Below are positions 45,722 through 56,913 of a DNA stretch of 64,000 nucleotides, piece after piece. The notes under the pieces were generated by a model that searched no databases, was not told where the DNA came from, and saw only the letters and a program-made list of their open reading frames with translations. The stretch spans positions 8,122,001-8,186,000 of the forward strand of contig NZ_CP117522.1 in the NCBI RefSeq assembly GCF_031679605.1, read 5' to 3'. The DNA comes from Streptomyces luomodiensis (GTDB lineage: Bacteria; Actinomycetota; Actinomycetes; Streptomycetales; Streptomycetaceae). The position numbers and the translations under genes were made by a program. Numbering within the stretch: the first letter of the stretch is position 1; the number at the start of each line of letters is the position of its first letter.

Positions 45722-46429
45722 CTAAATCAGGTCCTGGACCTGGGGTTCGACGCCGCCCCGCGCCACGATCCCGGAGCCCGTCCCGGCCGGTGCGGGAATC
45801 GCGAAAACGCGCAGGAAGAACTGCGACAGCGGCCCGATGGCCAGCGCGAACAGCACCGTACCCACCCCCACGGAGCCGCCCAGGGCGAAGCCGGTGGCCA
45901 GCACCGCCAGCTCGATCCCGGTCCGCACCAGCCGGATCGACCACCCGGTGCGCCGGTGCAGGCCCGTCATCAGCCCGTCCCGCGGGCCCGGACCGAACCG
46001 GGCCGAGATGTAGAGCCCGGTGGCCGCGCCGCACAGCACGATCGCGAAGACCAGCATCGGAATCCGCACCGCCAGGGCGTCCGGCTCCGGTATCAGCCAC
46101 AGGGTGGCGTCCACCGTCACTCCGATCACCAGCACGTTCGACACCGTGCCCAGCCCCGGCCGCTGGCGCAGCGGGATCCACAGCAGCAGCGCGGCGGCGC
46201 CGACGACGATCGTCACCGTGCCGATCGACAGCGAGGTGTGCTCGGCGATGCCCTGGTGAAAGGCGTCCCACGGGTCGAGACCGAGCGTGGCGCGCAGCTG
46301 GAGCCCCATGGACACGCCGTACAGGACGAGCCCCACGTAGAGCTGGACGAGACGGCGAGGAAGGCGGGACGGGCGGGGAAGGGAGGACGGGTCAGGAAGG
46401 GAGGACGGGTCAGGAAGGGGATCGGACAA
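45722..46429 (-). CDS. YczE-like membrane protein
   Basis: Membrane protein of 235 residues of the YczE/YitT-type family with about five to six helices. The core includes LGLDPWDAFHQGIAEHTSLS and ARFGPGPRDGLMTGL. The start appears to be TTG 46429, supported by AGGAG 6 bases upstream; no ATG or GTG is available nearby. The N-terminal 25 residues contain a repeated PDPSSLP motif encoded by a short tandem repeat (about 46375-46420). It is divergent from a MocR gene, a recurrent pairing suggesting that the regulator controls this transporter-like protein. Confidence 0.82.
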   Translation of the reverse strand: MSDPLPDPSSLPDPSSLPRPSRLPRRLVQLYVGLVLYGVSMGLQLRATLGLDPWDAFHQGIAEHTSLSIGTVTIVVGAAALLLWIPLRQRPGLGTVSNVLVIGVTVDATLWLIPEPDALAVRIPMLVFAIVLCGAATGLYISARFGPGPRDGLMTGLHRRTGWSIRLVRTGIELAVLATGFALGGSVGVGTVLFALAIGPLSQFFLRVFAIPAPAGTGSGIVARGGVEPQVQDLI

Positions 46430-46525
46430 TGCGTGCTCCTGGTGTGAGTGGCCTGCGGCATGTCACTCTGAGGTCCGGAACCAGTCCAGTTCCATGGCCA
46501 ATATGTGAAAGGTGGACCGTGTCCG
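46430..46525. promoter_or_regulatory. Divergent yczE-like/mocR-like promoter region
   Basis: A 96-base spacer between divergent genes. It contains several GGTCC/GGACC and CCAGTCCAG-type half-sites near 46470-46500, the kind of short repeats MocR proteins use. No -10/-35 pair is assigned. Confidence 0.4.
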
Positions 46526-48049
46526 ATGAGTCCATGGACCTCTGCGGTCGGGGCACCGCAACTGGCCCGGCTGCTCGGGTCACAGCACACCCGTGACGGC
46601 GTGGCCGCCGGGGCCGCGGCCGCCCTGACCGGGGGCCGCCGCGTCCCCGCCTACCGTGCCCTCGCCGACGGCGTACGGCTGCTCGTCCTGGAGGGCCGGG
46701 TTCCGGTCGCGGCCCGGCTCCCCGCCGAGCGCGAACTCGCCGCGGCGCTCGCGGTCAGCCGCACCACCGTCGCCGCCGCCTATGAGGCGCTGCGTGGCGA
46801 GGGGTTCCTCGAGTCCCGGCGCGGCGCCGGGAGCTGGACCGCCATGCCCGCCGGAAGCCCGCTGCCCACGCGGGGGCTCGACCCGCTCCCGCCCGAGGCC
46901 GCGGCCTCCGTCATCGACCTCGGCTGTGCCGCTCTGCCCGCCCCCGAACCCTGGCTCACCCGCGCGATGCACGGCGCCCTCGAGGAGCTGCCGCCCTACG
47001 CCCACACCCACGGCGACTACCCCGCCGGGCTGCCCGCCCTGCGCCAGGCGCTCGCCGACCGCTACACCGCCCGTGGCATCCCGACCATGCCCGAGCAGAT
47101 CATGGTCACCACCGGCGCCATGGGGGCGGTCGCCGCCGCCTGCCGGCTGATGGTCCGGCCCGGCGAGCGGGTCGCCGTCGAATCGCCCAGTTACGCCAAC
47201 ATCCTCCAGCTGATGCGGGAGGCGGGCGCCCGGCTCGTCCCCGTCGCCATGGGCGACCGGCTCGCGGGCTGGGACATCCCGTCCTGGCGCCAGGTCCTCA
47301 GCGCCGCCGCACCCCGGCTCGCCTACGTCATCGCCGACTTCCACAACCCCACCGGCGCCCTCGCCACCGAGGAGCAGCGCCGGCAGCTCGTGGACGCCGC
47401 CCGCTCCGCCGGAACGATCCTGGTCGCCGACGAGACCATGGCCGAACTGCGCCTGGACGACGACGCCGGGCAGCCCCGGCCCGTCTGCGCCTTCGACCCG
47501 GCGGGCAGCACCGTGATCACCGTCGGCTCGGCGAGCAAGTCCTTCTGGGCGGGGATGCGCATCGGCTGGGTGCGCGCCGCGCCCGACGTCATCCGCAGCC
47601 TGGTCGCCGCCCGCGCCTACGCGGACCTGGGCACCCCCGTCATCGAACAGCTCGCCGTCGCCTGGCTGCTGAGCACCGGAGGCTGGGAGGAGGCCGTCGA
47701 GGTCCGCCGGGCACTGGCGCGCGACAACCGGGACGCGCTCGTCGCCGCCCTCCGGCGCCATCTGCCCGACTGGGAGTTCACCGTCCCGCACGGCGGGCTC
47801 ACCCTCTGGGCCCGCACCGGCGGCCTCTCCGGCTCGCGCATCGCGGACGCCGGCGTCCGGCTGGGGGTCCGGGTGCCGTCGGGGCCCCGCTTCGGGGTGG
47901 ACGGCGCGTTCGAGGGATACGTACGGCTTCCGTTCACCGTCGGCGGAGCGGTCGCCGAGAAGGCCGCCACCCGGCTGGCCGCAGCCGCCGACCTGGTGGC
48001 CACGGGCGCCACGATCGAGGCCGAAACGCCCCGCACGTACGTGGCCTGA
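46526..48049 (+). CDS. MocR-like regulator (GntR helix-turn-helix plus aminotransferase fold)
   Basis: PLP-dependent transcriptional regulator of 507 residues. The N-terminal GntR-type winged helix (about 35-105, with ERELAAALAVSRTTVAAAYE) is joined to a class I aminotransferase-like domain (about 130-490). The PLP lysine is Lys338 in VGSASKSFWAG, and IADFHNPTGA supplies the conserved Asn/Pro segment. ATG 46526 lies 10 bases after AAGGTGGA; a GTG at 46505 is in frame but lacks such a site. It probably controls the divergent YczE-like gene in response to PLP or an amino compound. Confidence 0.9.
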   Translation: MSPWTSAVGAPQLARLLGSQHTRDGVAAGAAAALTGGRRVPAYRALADGVRLLVLEGRVPVAARLPAERELAAALAVSRTTVAAAYEALRGEGFLESRRGAGSWTAMPAGSPLPTRGLDPLPPEAAASVIDLGCAALPAPEPWLTRAMHGALEELPPYAHTHGDYPAGLPALRQALADRYTARGIPTMPEQIMVTTGAMGAVAAACRLMVRPGERVAVESPSYANILQLMREAGARLVPVAMGDRLAGWDIPSWRQVLSAAAPRLAYVIADFHNPTGALATEEQRRQLVDAARSAGTILVADETMAELRLDDDAGQPRPVCAFDPAGSTVITVGSASKSFWAGMRIGWVRAAPDVIRSLVAARAYADLGTPVIEQLAVAWLLSTGGWEEAVEVRRALARDNRDALVAALRRHLPDWEFTVPHGGLTLWARTGGLSGSRIADAGVRLGVRVPSGPRFGVDGAFEGYVRLPFTVGGAVAEKAATRLAAAADLVATGATIEAETPRTYVA

Positions 48050-48087
48050 CCGGCCGGGACACGTTCCGGCGGTACGTGCCCGGCCGG

Positions 48088-48860
48088 GTGACGCCCCTCC
48101 GGTGGGGCGTCACCCGGCCGGGTGCGGGGGTGGGGGTGTGGTGGGCCCTGGCGGGACGTGATCCGGTGGGCTGCCCGACGGGTCATCGCCCGGCGGTCAT
48201 CGCGCGCCGGGGGTGTCACCCCGGCGCGTCCCCTGGCGTGGCACCACCCGGCTGGTGTCGGGGGTGGGGGTGCCGCGGGTCCTGGTGGGGCGTGCCCGGC
48301 CGGGACGTGAACCGGCGGGCCGCCCAGCGGGTCATCGCCCGGAGGGGCGTCACCCGGCCGGGTGCGGGGGTGGGGGTGTGGTGGGCCCTGGCGGGACGTG
48401 ATCCGGTGGGCCGCCCAGCGGGTCGTCGCCCGGCGGGGCGCCCCTTTGTGGGACGCCTCCGGTGGGGCGTCCTTGCGCGGGGCGTCACCCGGCCGGGTGC
48501 GGGGGTGGGGGTGTCGTGGATCCTGGCGGGACGTGAACCGGCGGGCCGCCCAGCGGGTCATCGCCCGGTGGGGCGCCCTTTGTGGGACGCCTCCGGTGGG
48601 GCGTCCCTCGGCGTGGCGCCAATCGGCCGGTGCCGGTGCCGGTGCCGGGGTCGGGGGTGCCGCGGGTTCTGGTGGGGCGTGCCCGGCCGGGACGTGAACC
48701 GGCGGGCCGCCCAGCGGGTCATCGCCCGGAGGGGCGTCACCCGGCCGGGTGCGGGGGTGGGGGTGTGGTGGGCCCTGGCGGGACGTGATCCGGTGGGCTG
48801 CCCGACGGGTCATCGCCCGGCTCATCGCCCGGCTCATCGCGTGGCGGGGCGGTCCCGGCA
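48088..48860. repeat. Minisatellite-like GC-rich repeat array
   Basis: About 770 bases of degenerate tandem repeats. A 41-base core beginning GGGACGTGA and ending TCATCGCCCGG occurs six times (starts near 48153, 48301, 48392, 48528, 48689 and 48779) with 0-6 changes. Between cores, a second block (GCGTCACCCGGCCGGGTGC followed by G/T runs) recurs at about 48107, 48344, 48481 and 48733. Open frames cross the array in several frames, but none has a ribosome site or family similarity, so I treat it as non-coding. Confidence 0.8.
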
Positions 48861-48864
48861 GGGT

Positions 48865-50532
48865 TCACCCGGTCGGGGGCGGGGGTGGTGTTGGGTTTTG
48901 GGTGGGGAGCAGGCGGAGGACGGCCTGTCGCTCGGCTTCGCCGGCTGCCTCGTCGTACGGGTCGGGCGTGGCCGGTACCTGGAGGCGGTGGACCGGGCCC
49001 GTGCCGAGGCGGGCGTAGCCGCGGCCCGGGGGGACCTCGGGCGTCGGTGTGGTGTGCGGCGGCGCCCCGAGGGCGGCCGTGAGCTGCTCCGGCGAGGCCG
49101 GGCCGAGGACCACTCGGGCCCGGGTGTTGCTCCGCACGGTCTCGCTCAGCCTCTCGGCGGTGTCCAGCTGATCGGCCACCACGACCCGTACGTTCGCCGC
49201 CCGGCCGTGCCGCAGCGGCACGGCCAGCAGTTCCTGTGGATCGGTGCGGCCGTCGGCCGCCGCGAGATGGCTCAGCACCGACGGCCGGTCCAGCAGGACC
49301 CACAGCGGGCGCTGGATGTCCTCCGGCGGCGGATGGCCCAGCTGGCGGGCGCGGTTGGCGGCGATCAGCCGGCGCTCGGTCTCGTGCCCCGCCCACTCCA
49401 GCGCCGTCAGCGTCCCGGCCAGCCCGCACTCCACCGCCAGCACCCCCGTACGACCGCTCAGACACGCGTACTCGCCGGTGCCGCTGCCGTCCACCACCAG
49501 CACCTCGCCGTGGGGCAGCGCCTGGAGCGCGATGGACCGCAGCAGGGTCGTGGTGCCGCTCCCCGGCTGGCCGAGCGCGAGGAGATGGGGTTCGGTCGAC
49601 CGCGGGCCGGTGCGCCAGACCACCGGCGGTACGTCCTGCGTCTCCGGCTCGCTCCCCGCCGCCTTCCTGAGCCTCCCCGCACCCCCTGTGCCGCCCGTGC
49701 CCCCCGCGTCCTCCGCGTCTTCCGCGTCTTCCTCGCCCGTCTCCGGGGCCGTCAGCACCGGAAGTGTCCGCTGCACCGACGAGGCGTCGGTGAAGCCCAG
49801 CACGGTCTCGCCGGGCGCGGTGACGAAGCGCTGGGCGTGGATCGCGGTGGACAGGGCGGGCAGCACGGTCAGGGTGAGACCGTTGGCCTCCTCGTCCCAC
49901 TCGAACAGGTACTCGCGACCGCGTCCCGACTTCGCGTACAGCAGTTGCTCGATCCGGGTCCGGGCGGCGGGGTCGCCGTCGGTGAAGTACGCGGGGTAGC
50001 GCAGGTGCAATCGGGTGATCCGGCCGCCCTCGTCGAAGGCGAAGGAGTCGAACACCGTGGACCAGTCGCCGCCGTGGCGGTAGAGCGGGCTGGGGTCCTC
50101 GGCGGCGGAGAAGTACGGCACCAGCGCCTCGTAGAGCATGCGCAGCCGCTCGGTGCCGTCCGCGCCGGGCGGTCCCGGTGCGGCGGTGGCGCCCCCGCGC
50201 CCGGCCCAGCCCGCCGCGCCGATCAGGCTGATCGCCGCCGCCAGCGGCCCGTACGGCAGCAGGAAGAGGACGAAGCCGCAGGCGGCCACCAGGAAGAACA
50301 CCGGGCCGCGGCGGTCGCCGGGCAGTTCCGCCCATCTGCGCCGCCCGGCGGCGGCGAGCACGCGCGCGCCCCGGGAGAGCGCGACCAGCGGGTGGAGCAC
50401 ATCGGCCACGCCATCGGCCGTGGTGCGGGCGAACGCGCGCCCGCGCATGAGCGGGACGAGCGGACTGCCCGCGGCGCTGCCGAGGCGGGGGCGAAGGCCG
50501 AGGCGGGGGCGGGGGAGCGGTCTCCGGACCAC
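48865..50532 (-). CDS. FtsK-like P-loop membrane protein with degenerate Walker A
   Basis: Protein of about 555 residues. Two hydrophobic helices (about 75-115) near the N-terminus, a middle domain (about 130-260) and a C-terminal ATPase-like domain (about 300-540). The P-loop reads GQPGSGTTTLLRS, so the Walker lysine is replaced by threonine; the Walker B-like strand is RPLWVLLDRPSVL. ATP hydrolysis is therefore doubtful. The start is uncertain: GTG 50532 lies just past the stop of the small gene upstream, and the frame is open to 50574. It pairs with the 65-residue membrane protein gene upstream. No conjugation genes are nearby. Function unknown; related to the FtsK/TraB-type family by fold only. 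Confidence 0.72.
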   Translation of the reverse strand: MVRRPLPRPRLGLRPRLGSAAGSPLVPLMRGRAFARTTADGVADVLHPLVALSRGARVLAAAGRRRWAELPGDRRGPVFFLVAACGFVLFLLPYGPLAAAISLIGAAGWAGRGGATAAPGPPGADGTERLRMLYEALVPYFSAAEDPSPLYRHGGDWSTVFDSFAFDEGGRITRLHLRYPAYFTDGDPAARTRIEQLLYAKSGRGREYLFEWDEEANGLTLTVLPALSTAIHAQRFVTAPGETVLGFTDASSVQRTLPVLTAPETGEEDAEDAEDAGGTGGTGGAGRLRKAAGSEPETQDVPPVVWRTGPRSTEPHLLALGQPGSGTTTLLRSIALQALPHGEVLVVDGSGTGEYACLSGRTGVLAVECGLAGTLTALEWAGHETERRLIAANRARQLGHPPPEDIQRPLWVLLDRPSVLSHLAAADGRTDPQELLAVPLRHGRAANVRVVVADQLDTAERLSETVRSNTRARVVLGPASPEQLTAALGAPPHTTPTPEVPPGRGYARLGTGPVHRLQVPATPDPYDEAAGEAERQAVLRLLPTQNPTPPPPPTG

Positions 50533-50533
50533 G

Positions 50534-50731
50534 TCAGATCTTGATCCCGCCCAGGAGGCTGGCGAGGCTCGCACCGCCCGCTTTGATGCTCGGCGCGATC
50601 GCGGTGGACGCGAGATAGAAGCCGAAGAGGGCGCAGATGACGGCGTGCGACGCCTTCAGGCCGTCCTTGCGGAAGAAGATGAAGACGATGATGCCGAGCA
50701 GGACGACGCCGGAAATGGAGAGGATCATCAC
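50534..50731 (-). CDS. Small membrane protein
   Basis: Protein of 65 residues with two hydrophobic segments (residues 3-20 and 31-50) separated by a short basic loop (FFRKDGLKASH), and a Gly/Ser-rich end. The start lies after a GGAGA-type site (reading from the minus strand, AGGAGACCGTG). Its stop is directly before the FtsK-like gene, so both are probably one operon and the proteins may form a membrane complex. No named family recognised. Confidence 0.78.
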   Translation of the reverse strand: MMILSISGVVLLGIIVFIFFRKDGLKASHAVICALFGFYLASTAIAPSIKAGGASLASLLGGIKI

Positions 50732-50948
50732 GGTCTCCTGGCTGGTGGGGGACGGTCAGTCACCATGAGGTGTTCCAGGATCACAGCATGTATCCACCGG
50801 GCGAAAGGTGCAATTGGGTGGATTATCGGTGTAATCATCACCATGGGTGTGTGGCACCGTGAACCGGTCGCCCTCCCGGGGCCGGTCGGCCGCCCCTCCT
50901 TAGGGTGGTGATCACATACTCAGGTAGCGAAGCCGGAGGCGACACGCC

Positions 50949-51371
50949 ATGACCGAATCGAACCCCGAGAGCGAGCCCGCCCACGACCCGGAGGTGCTGC
51001 AACTGGCCGCCAAGGTCTTCGACCTGGCCCGGCACGGGGACACCGATACGCTCGCCGCCTACGTGGACGCGGGTGTCCCGGCCAACCTCACCAACGACAA
51101 GGGCGATTCCCTGCTCATGCTCGCGGCCTACTACGGCCATCCCGCGACGGTGTCGGCACTGCTGGAGCGCGGCGCCGACCCCAATCGGGTCAACGAGCGG
51201 GGCCAGACCCCCATCGCCGGAGCCGCGTTCAAGGGCGAGGAGGAGGTGCTGAGGGTGCTGCTGGCCAAGGGTGCCGACCCCCGGGCCGGATCGCCCTCGG
51301 CCGTCGAGACGGCGCGGATGTTCGGGCGGGAGGATCTGCTCGCGCTGTTCGAGGGCCCGGGGTCGGCGTAG
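50949..51371 (+). CDS. Ankyrin-repeat protein
   Basis: Soluble protein of 140 residues with about three ankyrin repeats: GDTDTLAAYVDAGVPANLTN, GDSLLMLAAYYGHPATVSAL and GQTPIAGAAFKGEEEVLRVL. Each shows the helix-turn-helix-loop consensus. Likely a protein-protein interaction module; its partner is unknown. Monocistronic, with AGCGAAGCCGGAGGC just upstream of the ATG. Confidence 0.9.
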   Translation: MTESNPESEPAHDPEVLQLAAKVFDLARHGDTDTLAAYVDAGVPANLTNDKGDSLLMLAAYYGHPATVSALLERGADPNRVNERGQTPIAGAAFKGEEEVLRVLLAKGADPRAGSPSAVETARMFGREDLLALFEGPGSA

Positions 51372-51909
51372 TCGGCGTAACGGAGACCGCCGAAGCCGCC
51401 GTTCGGCCGTTCCGCCGTTAGGTCGTTCTGCCGTTCGGCCGTTTGCGTTCCGTCAATTGACCGTTCAAGAGGTGAAGCGCGCGACCTCATTCGCCCGCTG
51501 TACGTCCAGGGCCCAGGGCCCCCGGGCCGGTCGTCGGTGTCGGCCCCGGGGTCCTCGGCTCCGCCTCGGCCCCGTCGAACAGAGGCCGACGCCGTAGTGT
51601 CCTGAGGGTTCGACTTCTGTCGGTTCAGGGGGAGTTGGGCCGGAAGCCGCATCGAACTCTTTGAGGCAAGCAGGTCCAGACCTATTGACATGCCTCGAAC
51701 AGCGCTGGACATTGTGTCTCCCCGGAGGTGACCGATGACGGCCCAGGCGCAGGAAGCCCAGTTCTCGACGGGCGCTGATGCGCACGCCTCCGGTCCGTAC
51801 GCCTGCCGTAGCGCAGCGGGCCACGGCCCGTAGCCGCCGGACGCACACCTTCCCCCCACGGACCGGCACCGCCGGTTCCATCCCCCACACAGGAAGGCAC
51901 CACCGTTCC
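51372..51909. other. Intergenic region upstream of GH16 glucanase
   Basis: A 538-base spacer with no supported gene. 51400-51450 contains imperfect CCGTTCGGCCGTT repeats. A candidate promoter for the glucanase gene, TTGACA (51685-51690), 17 bases, GACATT (51708-51713), lies about 200 bases upstream of its start. The spacer of this promoter includes the palindrome CAGCGCTG. Confidence 0.45.
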
Positions 51910-52758
51910 ATGAGTAGGACCCTGCGCAATACCGTGATCGGTCTGCTGTCGGCGACCGCGCTCGCCGCCACCCCCTGGTTCACCACCCCGGCCACGGCGA
52001 CCCCGCAGACCACCGCCGCCGCCGAGTTCACCGACAACTTCGACGGCCCGGCGGGCAGCGCGGTCGACGCCTCCAAGTGGGGCTACGAGACCGGCGACAA
52101 CGTCAACAACCACGAACGGCAGTACTACACGGACGGCACCAAGAACGCGGCGCTGGACGGCAACGGCAACCTCGTCATCACCGCCCGCAAGGAGAACCCG
52201 GCCGACTACAACTGCTGGTACGGCCGGTGTGAGTACACCTCCGCCCGCCTCAACACCGCCCAGACCTTCACCACCGCCTCCGGCCATGTCGAGGCCCGGA
52301 TGAAGCTGCCCCAGGGCCAGGGCATGTGGCCCGCCTTCTGGATGCTCGGCAACGACATCGGCAGCGCGGGCTGGCCCAACTGCGGTGAGATAGACATCAT
52401 GGAGAACGTGGGCTTCGAGCCCAGCACCGTCCACGGCACCATCCACGGCCCCGGCTACTCCGGCTCGGGCGGCATCGGTGCCGGCTACACCCTGCCGAAC
52501 GGCGCCAAGTTCTCCGACGACTTCCACACCTTCGCGATCGACTGGTCGTCCGAGAAGATCACGTGGTCCGTCGACGGCAATGTCTACCAGACCCGCACCC
52601 CCGCCGACCTGAACGGCAACCGCTGGGCGTTCGACCACCCCTTCTACATCATCCTCAACCTGGCCGTCGGCGGTTACTGGCCCGGCGACCCGGACGGCAG
52701 CACCACCTTCCCGCAGCAGCTGGTCGTCGACTACGTCAAGGTGACGGGCGGCAGCTGA
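51910..52758 (+). CDS. Secreted GH16 beta-glucanase
   Basis: Extracellular family 16 glycoside hydrolase of 282 residues, most similar in motif to endo-beta-1,3-glucanases (laminarinases). A signal peptide covers residues 1-30 (MSRTLRNTVIGLL, cleavage near ATATPQ). The catalytic motif EIDIMENVG holds nucleophile Glu160 and acid/base Glu165. WPAFWMLG and AIDWSSEKITWSVDG are further family segments. No binding module is present. ATG 51910 is preferred over the longer frame because the signal peptide starts there; GGAAGG is upstream. Confidence 0.95.
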   Translation: MSRTLRNTVIGLLSATALAATPWFTTPATATPQTTAAAEFTDNFDGPAGSAVDASKWGYETGDNVNNHERQYYTDGTKNAALDGNGNLVITARKENPADYNCWYGRCEYTSARLNTAQTFTTASGHVEARMKLPQGQGMWPAFWMLGNDIGSAGWPNCGEIDIMENVGFEPSTVHGTIHGPGYSGSGGIGAGYTLPNGAKFSDDFHTFAIDWSSEKITWSVDGNVYQTRTPADLNGNRWAFDHPFYIILNLAVGGYWPGDPDGSTTFPQQLVVDYVKVTGGS

Positions 52759-52766
52759 CGGCGGCA

Positions 52767-52817
52767 GCCGATGTGGAGGCCCGCCACGGGTGCCGTGAGC
52801 GGGGCCTCCACATCGGC
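52767..52817 (+). terminator. Terminator after GH16 gene
   Basis: 16-bp perfect stem (52767-52782 and 52802-52817) with a 19-base loop directly after the glucanase stop. Confidence 0.75.
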
Positions 52818-52899
52818 GCTCGGTCGTCCGTGCGCCGCCGCTCGGCCTCGCGTGGCATTCCCTGGGCGGCCACCTGCCGGGGGCGGGTAGCGTGCCGCC

Positions 52900-53355
52900 A
52901 TGGACATCGGTGATGTGGTCGAGGACTTCCAACTGCCGGACGAGACCGGCACCGCCCGTTCGCTCACCGGGCTGCTGGCGGACGGCCCGGTGGTGCTCTT
53001 CTTCTATCCGGCGGCCTTTACCCCCGGCTGCACCAAGGAGGCGTGCCACTTCCGGGACATCGCGGCCGAGTTCCGGGAGCTGGGCGCCCAGCCGGTCGGG
53101 GTCAGCGCCGATGCGGTGGCGAAGCAGGCGGAGTTCGCCCAGGCGTACTCCTTCGGCTATCCGCTGCTCTCGGATCCGGAGGGGACGGTACGGGAACGGT
53201 TCGGGGCGAAGCGCGGGATCGCGGCGGTGCCGACCAAGCGGGTCACCTTTGTGATCGACACCGATCGCACGGTGCTGGAGATCGTCAAGAGCGAGTTCCG
53301 GATGAGCGTGCACGCGGACCGGGCGCTCGCGGCCCTGCGCCGCAGGAGCGGATAA
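52900..53355 (+). CDS. Peroxiredoxin (BCP/AhpE-type)
   Basis: Thiol peroxidase of 151 residues. The peroxidatic Cys44 sits in FYPAAFTPGCTKEAC and a second Cys49 five residues on gives the BCP-type atypical 2-Cys arrangement. The partner motif is AVPTKRVTFVID with conserved Arg. It reduces hydroperoxides with thioredoxin as the usual donor. ATG 52900 directly follows a short GC-rich leader. Convergent with lacZ. Confidence 0.93.
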   Translation: MDIGDVVEDFQLPDETGTARSLTGLLADGPVVLFFYPAAFTPGCTKEACHFRDIAAEFRELGAQPVGVSADAVAKQAEFAQAYSFGYPLLSDPEGTVRERFGAKRGIAAVPTKRVTFVIDTDRTVLEIVKSEFRMSVHADRALAALRRRSG

Positions 53356-53393
53356 GGCCGGGTCGGGCCGGCTCAGCTGGGCAGGCACCCGGC

Positions 53394-53422
53394 CCGGGGC
53401 CGGTCGCCAAGACCGGCCCCGG
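53394..53422. terminator. Terminator between peroxiredoxin and lacZ genes
   Basis: 11-bp stem CCGGGGCCGGT (53394-53404) with its complement (53412-53422) in a convergent gap. Confidence 0.6.
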
Positions 53423-53434
53423 ACCGTCGAACCG

Positions 53435-56377
<2,943 letters not shown>

Positions 56378-56529
56378 TCAGCCCTTGGTACCGGTCTGTG
56401 CCACACCCTGCCCCAGCGGGCGCCGCGATGACCAGGGGTCATGGGAGGACCCGGGGTGCGGGCGGGTCCCCTGACGCGGGTCGCGTTATGCCGTCGACCG
56501 CCACCGGAGGTGGCATTAGCCTGACCGTC

Positions 56530-56892
56530 ATGAGCGACCTCCAGACGATCCACGACGTCCCTGTCCTGATGTGTGCCCCCGAGGGCGAACTCATCGGCTG
56601 TGAACGCGACGCGCTGGATCTCATCGGCAACGCCGGGTACCAGGGTGCCCAGTGGGTCGTCGTCCCGGCCGGACGGTTCGACGAGGCGTTCTTCCGGCTG
56701 AGCACACGCGTGGCCGGCGACATCATCCAGAAGTTCGTCCAATACGGTCTGGGGCTGGTGGTGCTCGGTGACATCTCCCGGCATACGGAGGCCAGTTCGG
56801 CGCTGCGGGACTTCGTCCGCGAGTGCGATCGGGGGCGGCAGACCTGGTTCCTCCGGGACGTGGAGGAGCTGCGGGAGCGGCTGAAGAGTTGA
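56530..56892 (+). CDS. DUF4180 protein
   Basis: Protein of 120 residues of the DUF4180 family, recognised from VPVLMCAPEGELIGCERDAL, DLIGNAGYQGAQWVVVPAGR and the end LRDFVRECDRGRQTWFLRD. The function of the family is unknown. The ATG at 56530 lies about 16 bases after GGAGGTGG. The frame is open further upstream, but the family start fits here. Confidence 0.88.
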   Translation: MSDLQTIHDVPVLMCAPEGELIGCERDALDLIGNAGYQGAQWVVVPAGRFDEAFFRLSTRVAGDIIQKFVQYGLGLVVLGDISRHTEASSALRDFVRECDRGRQTWFLRDVEELRERLKS

Positions 56893-56913
56893 CCCCTGCG
56901 GGTGGGTCGAGGC

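Noticed and set aside
47617..48837. Proline/histidine-rich protein across the repeat array
   Set aside because: The repetitive composition follows from the GC-rich minisatellite; no ribosome site and no family.
48088..48860. CRISPR array
   Set aside because: The repeats are long, uneven in spacing, and the intervening blocks are themselves repeated rather than unique spacers. No cas genes are nearby.
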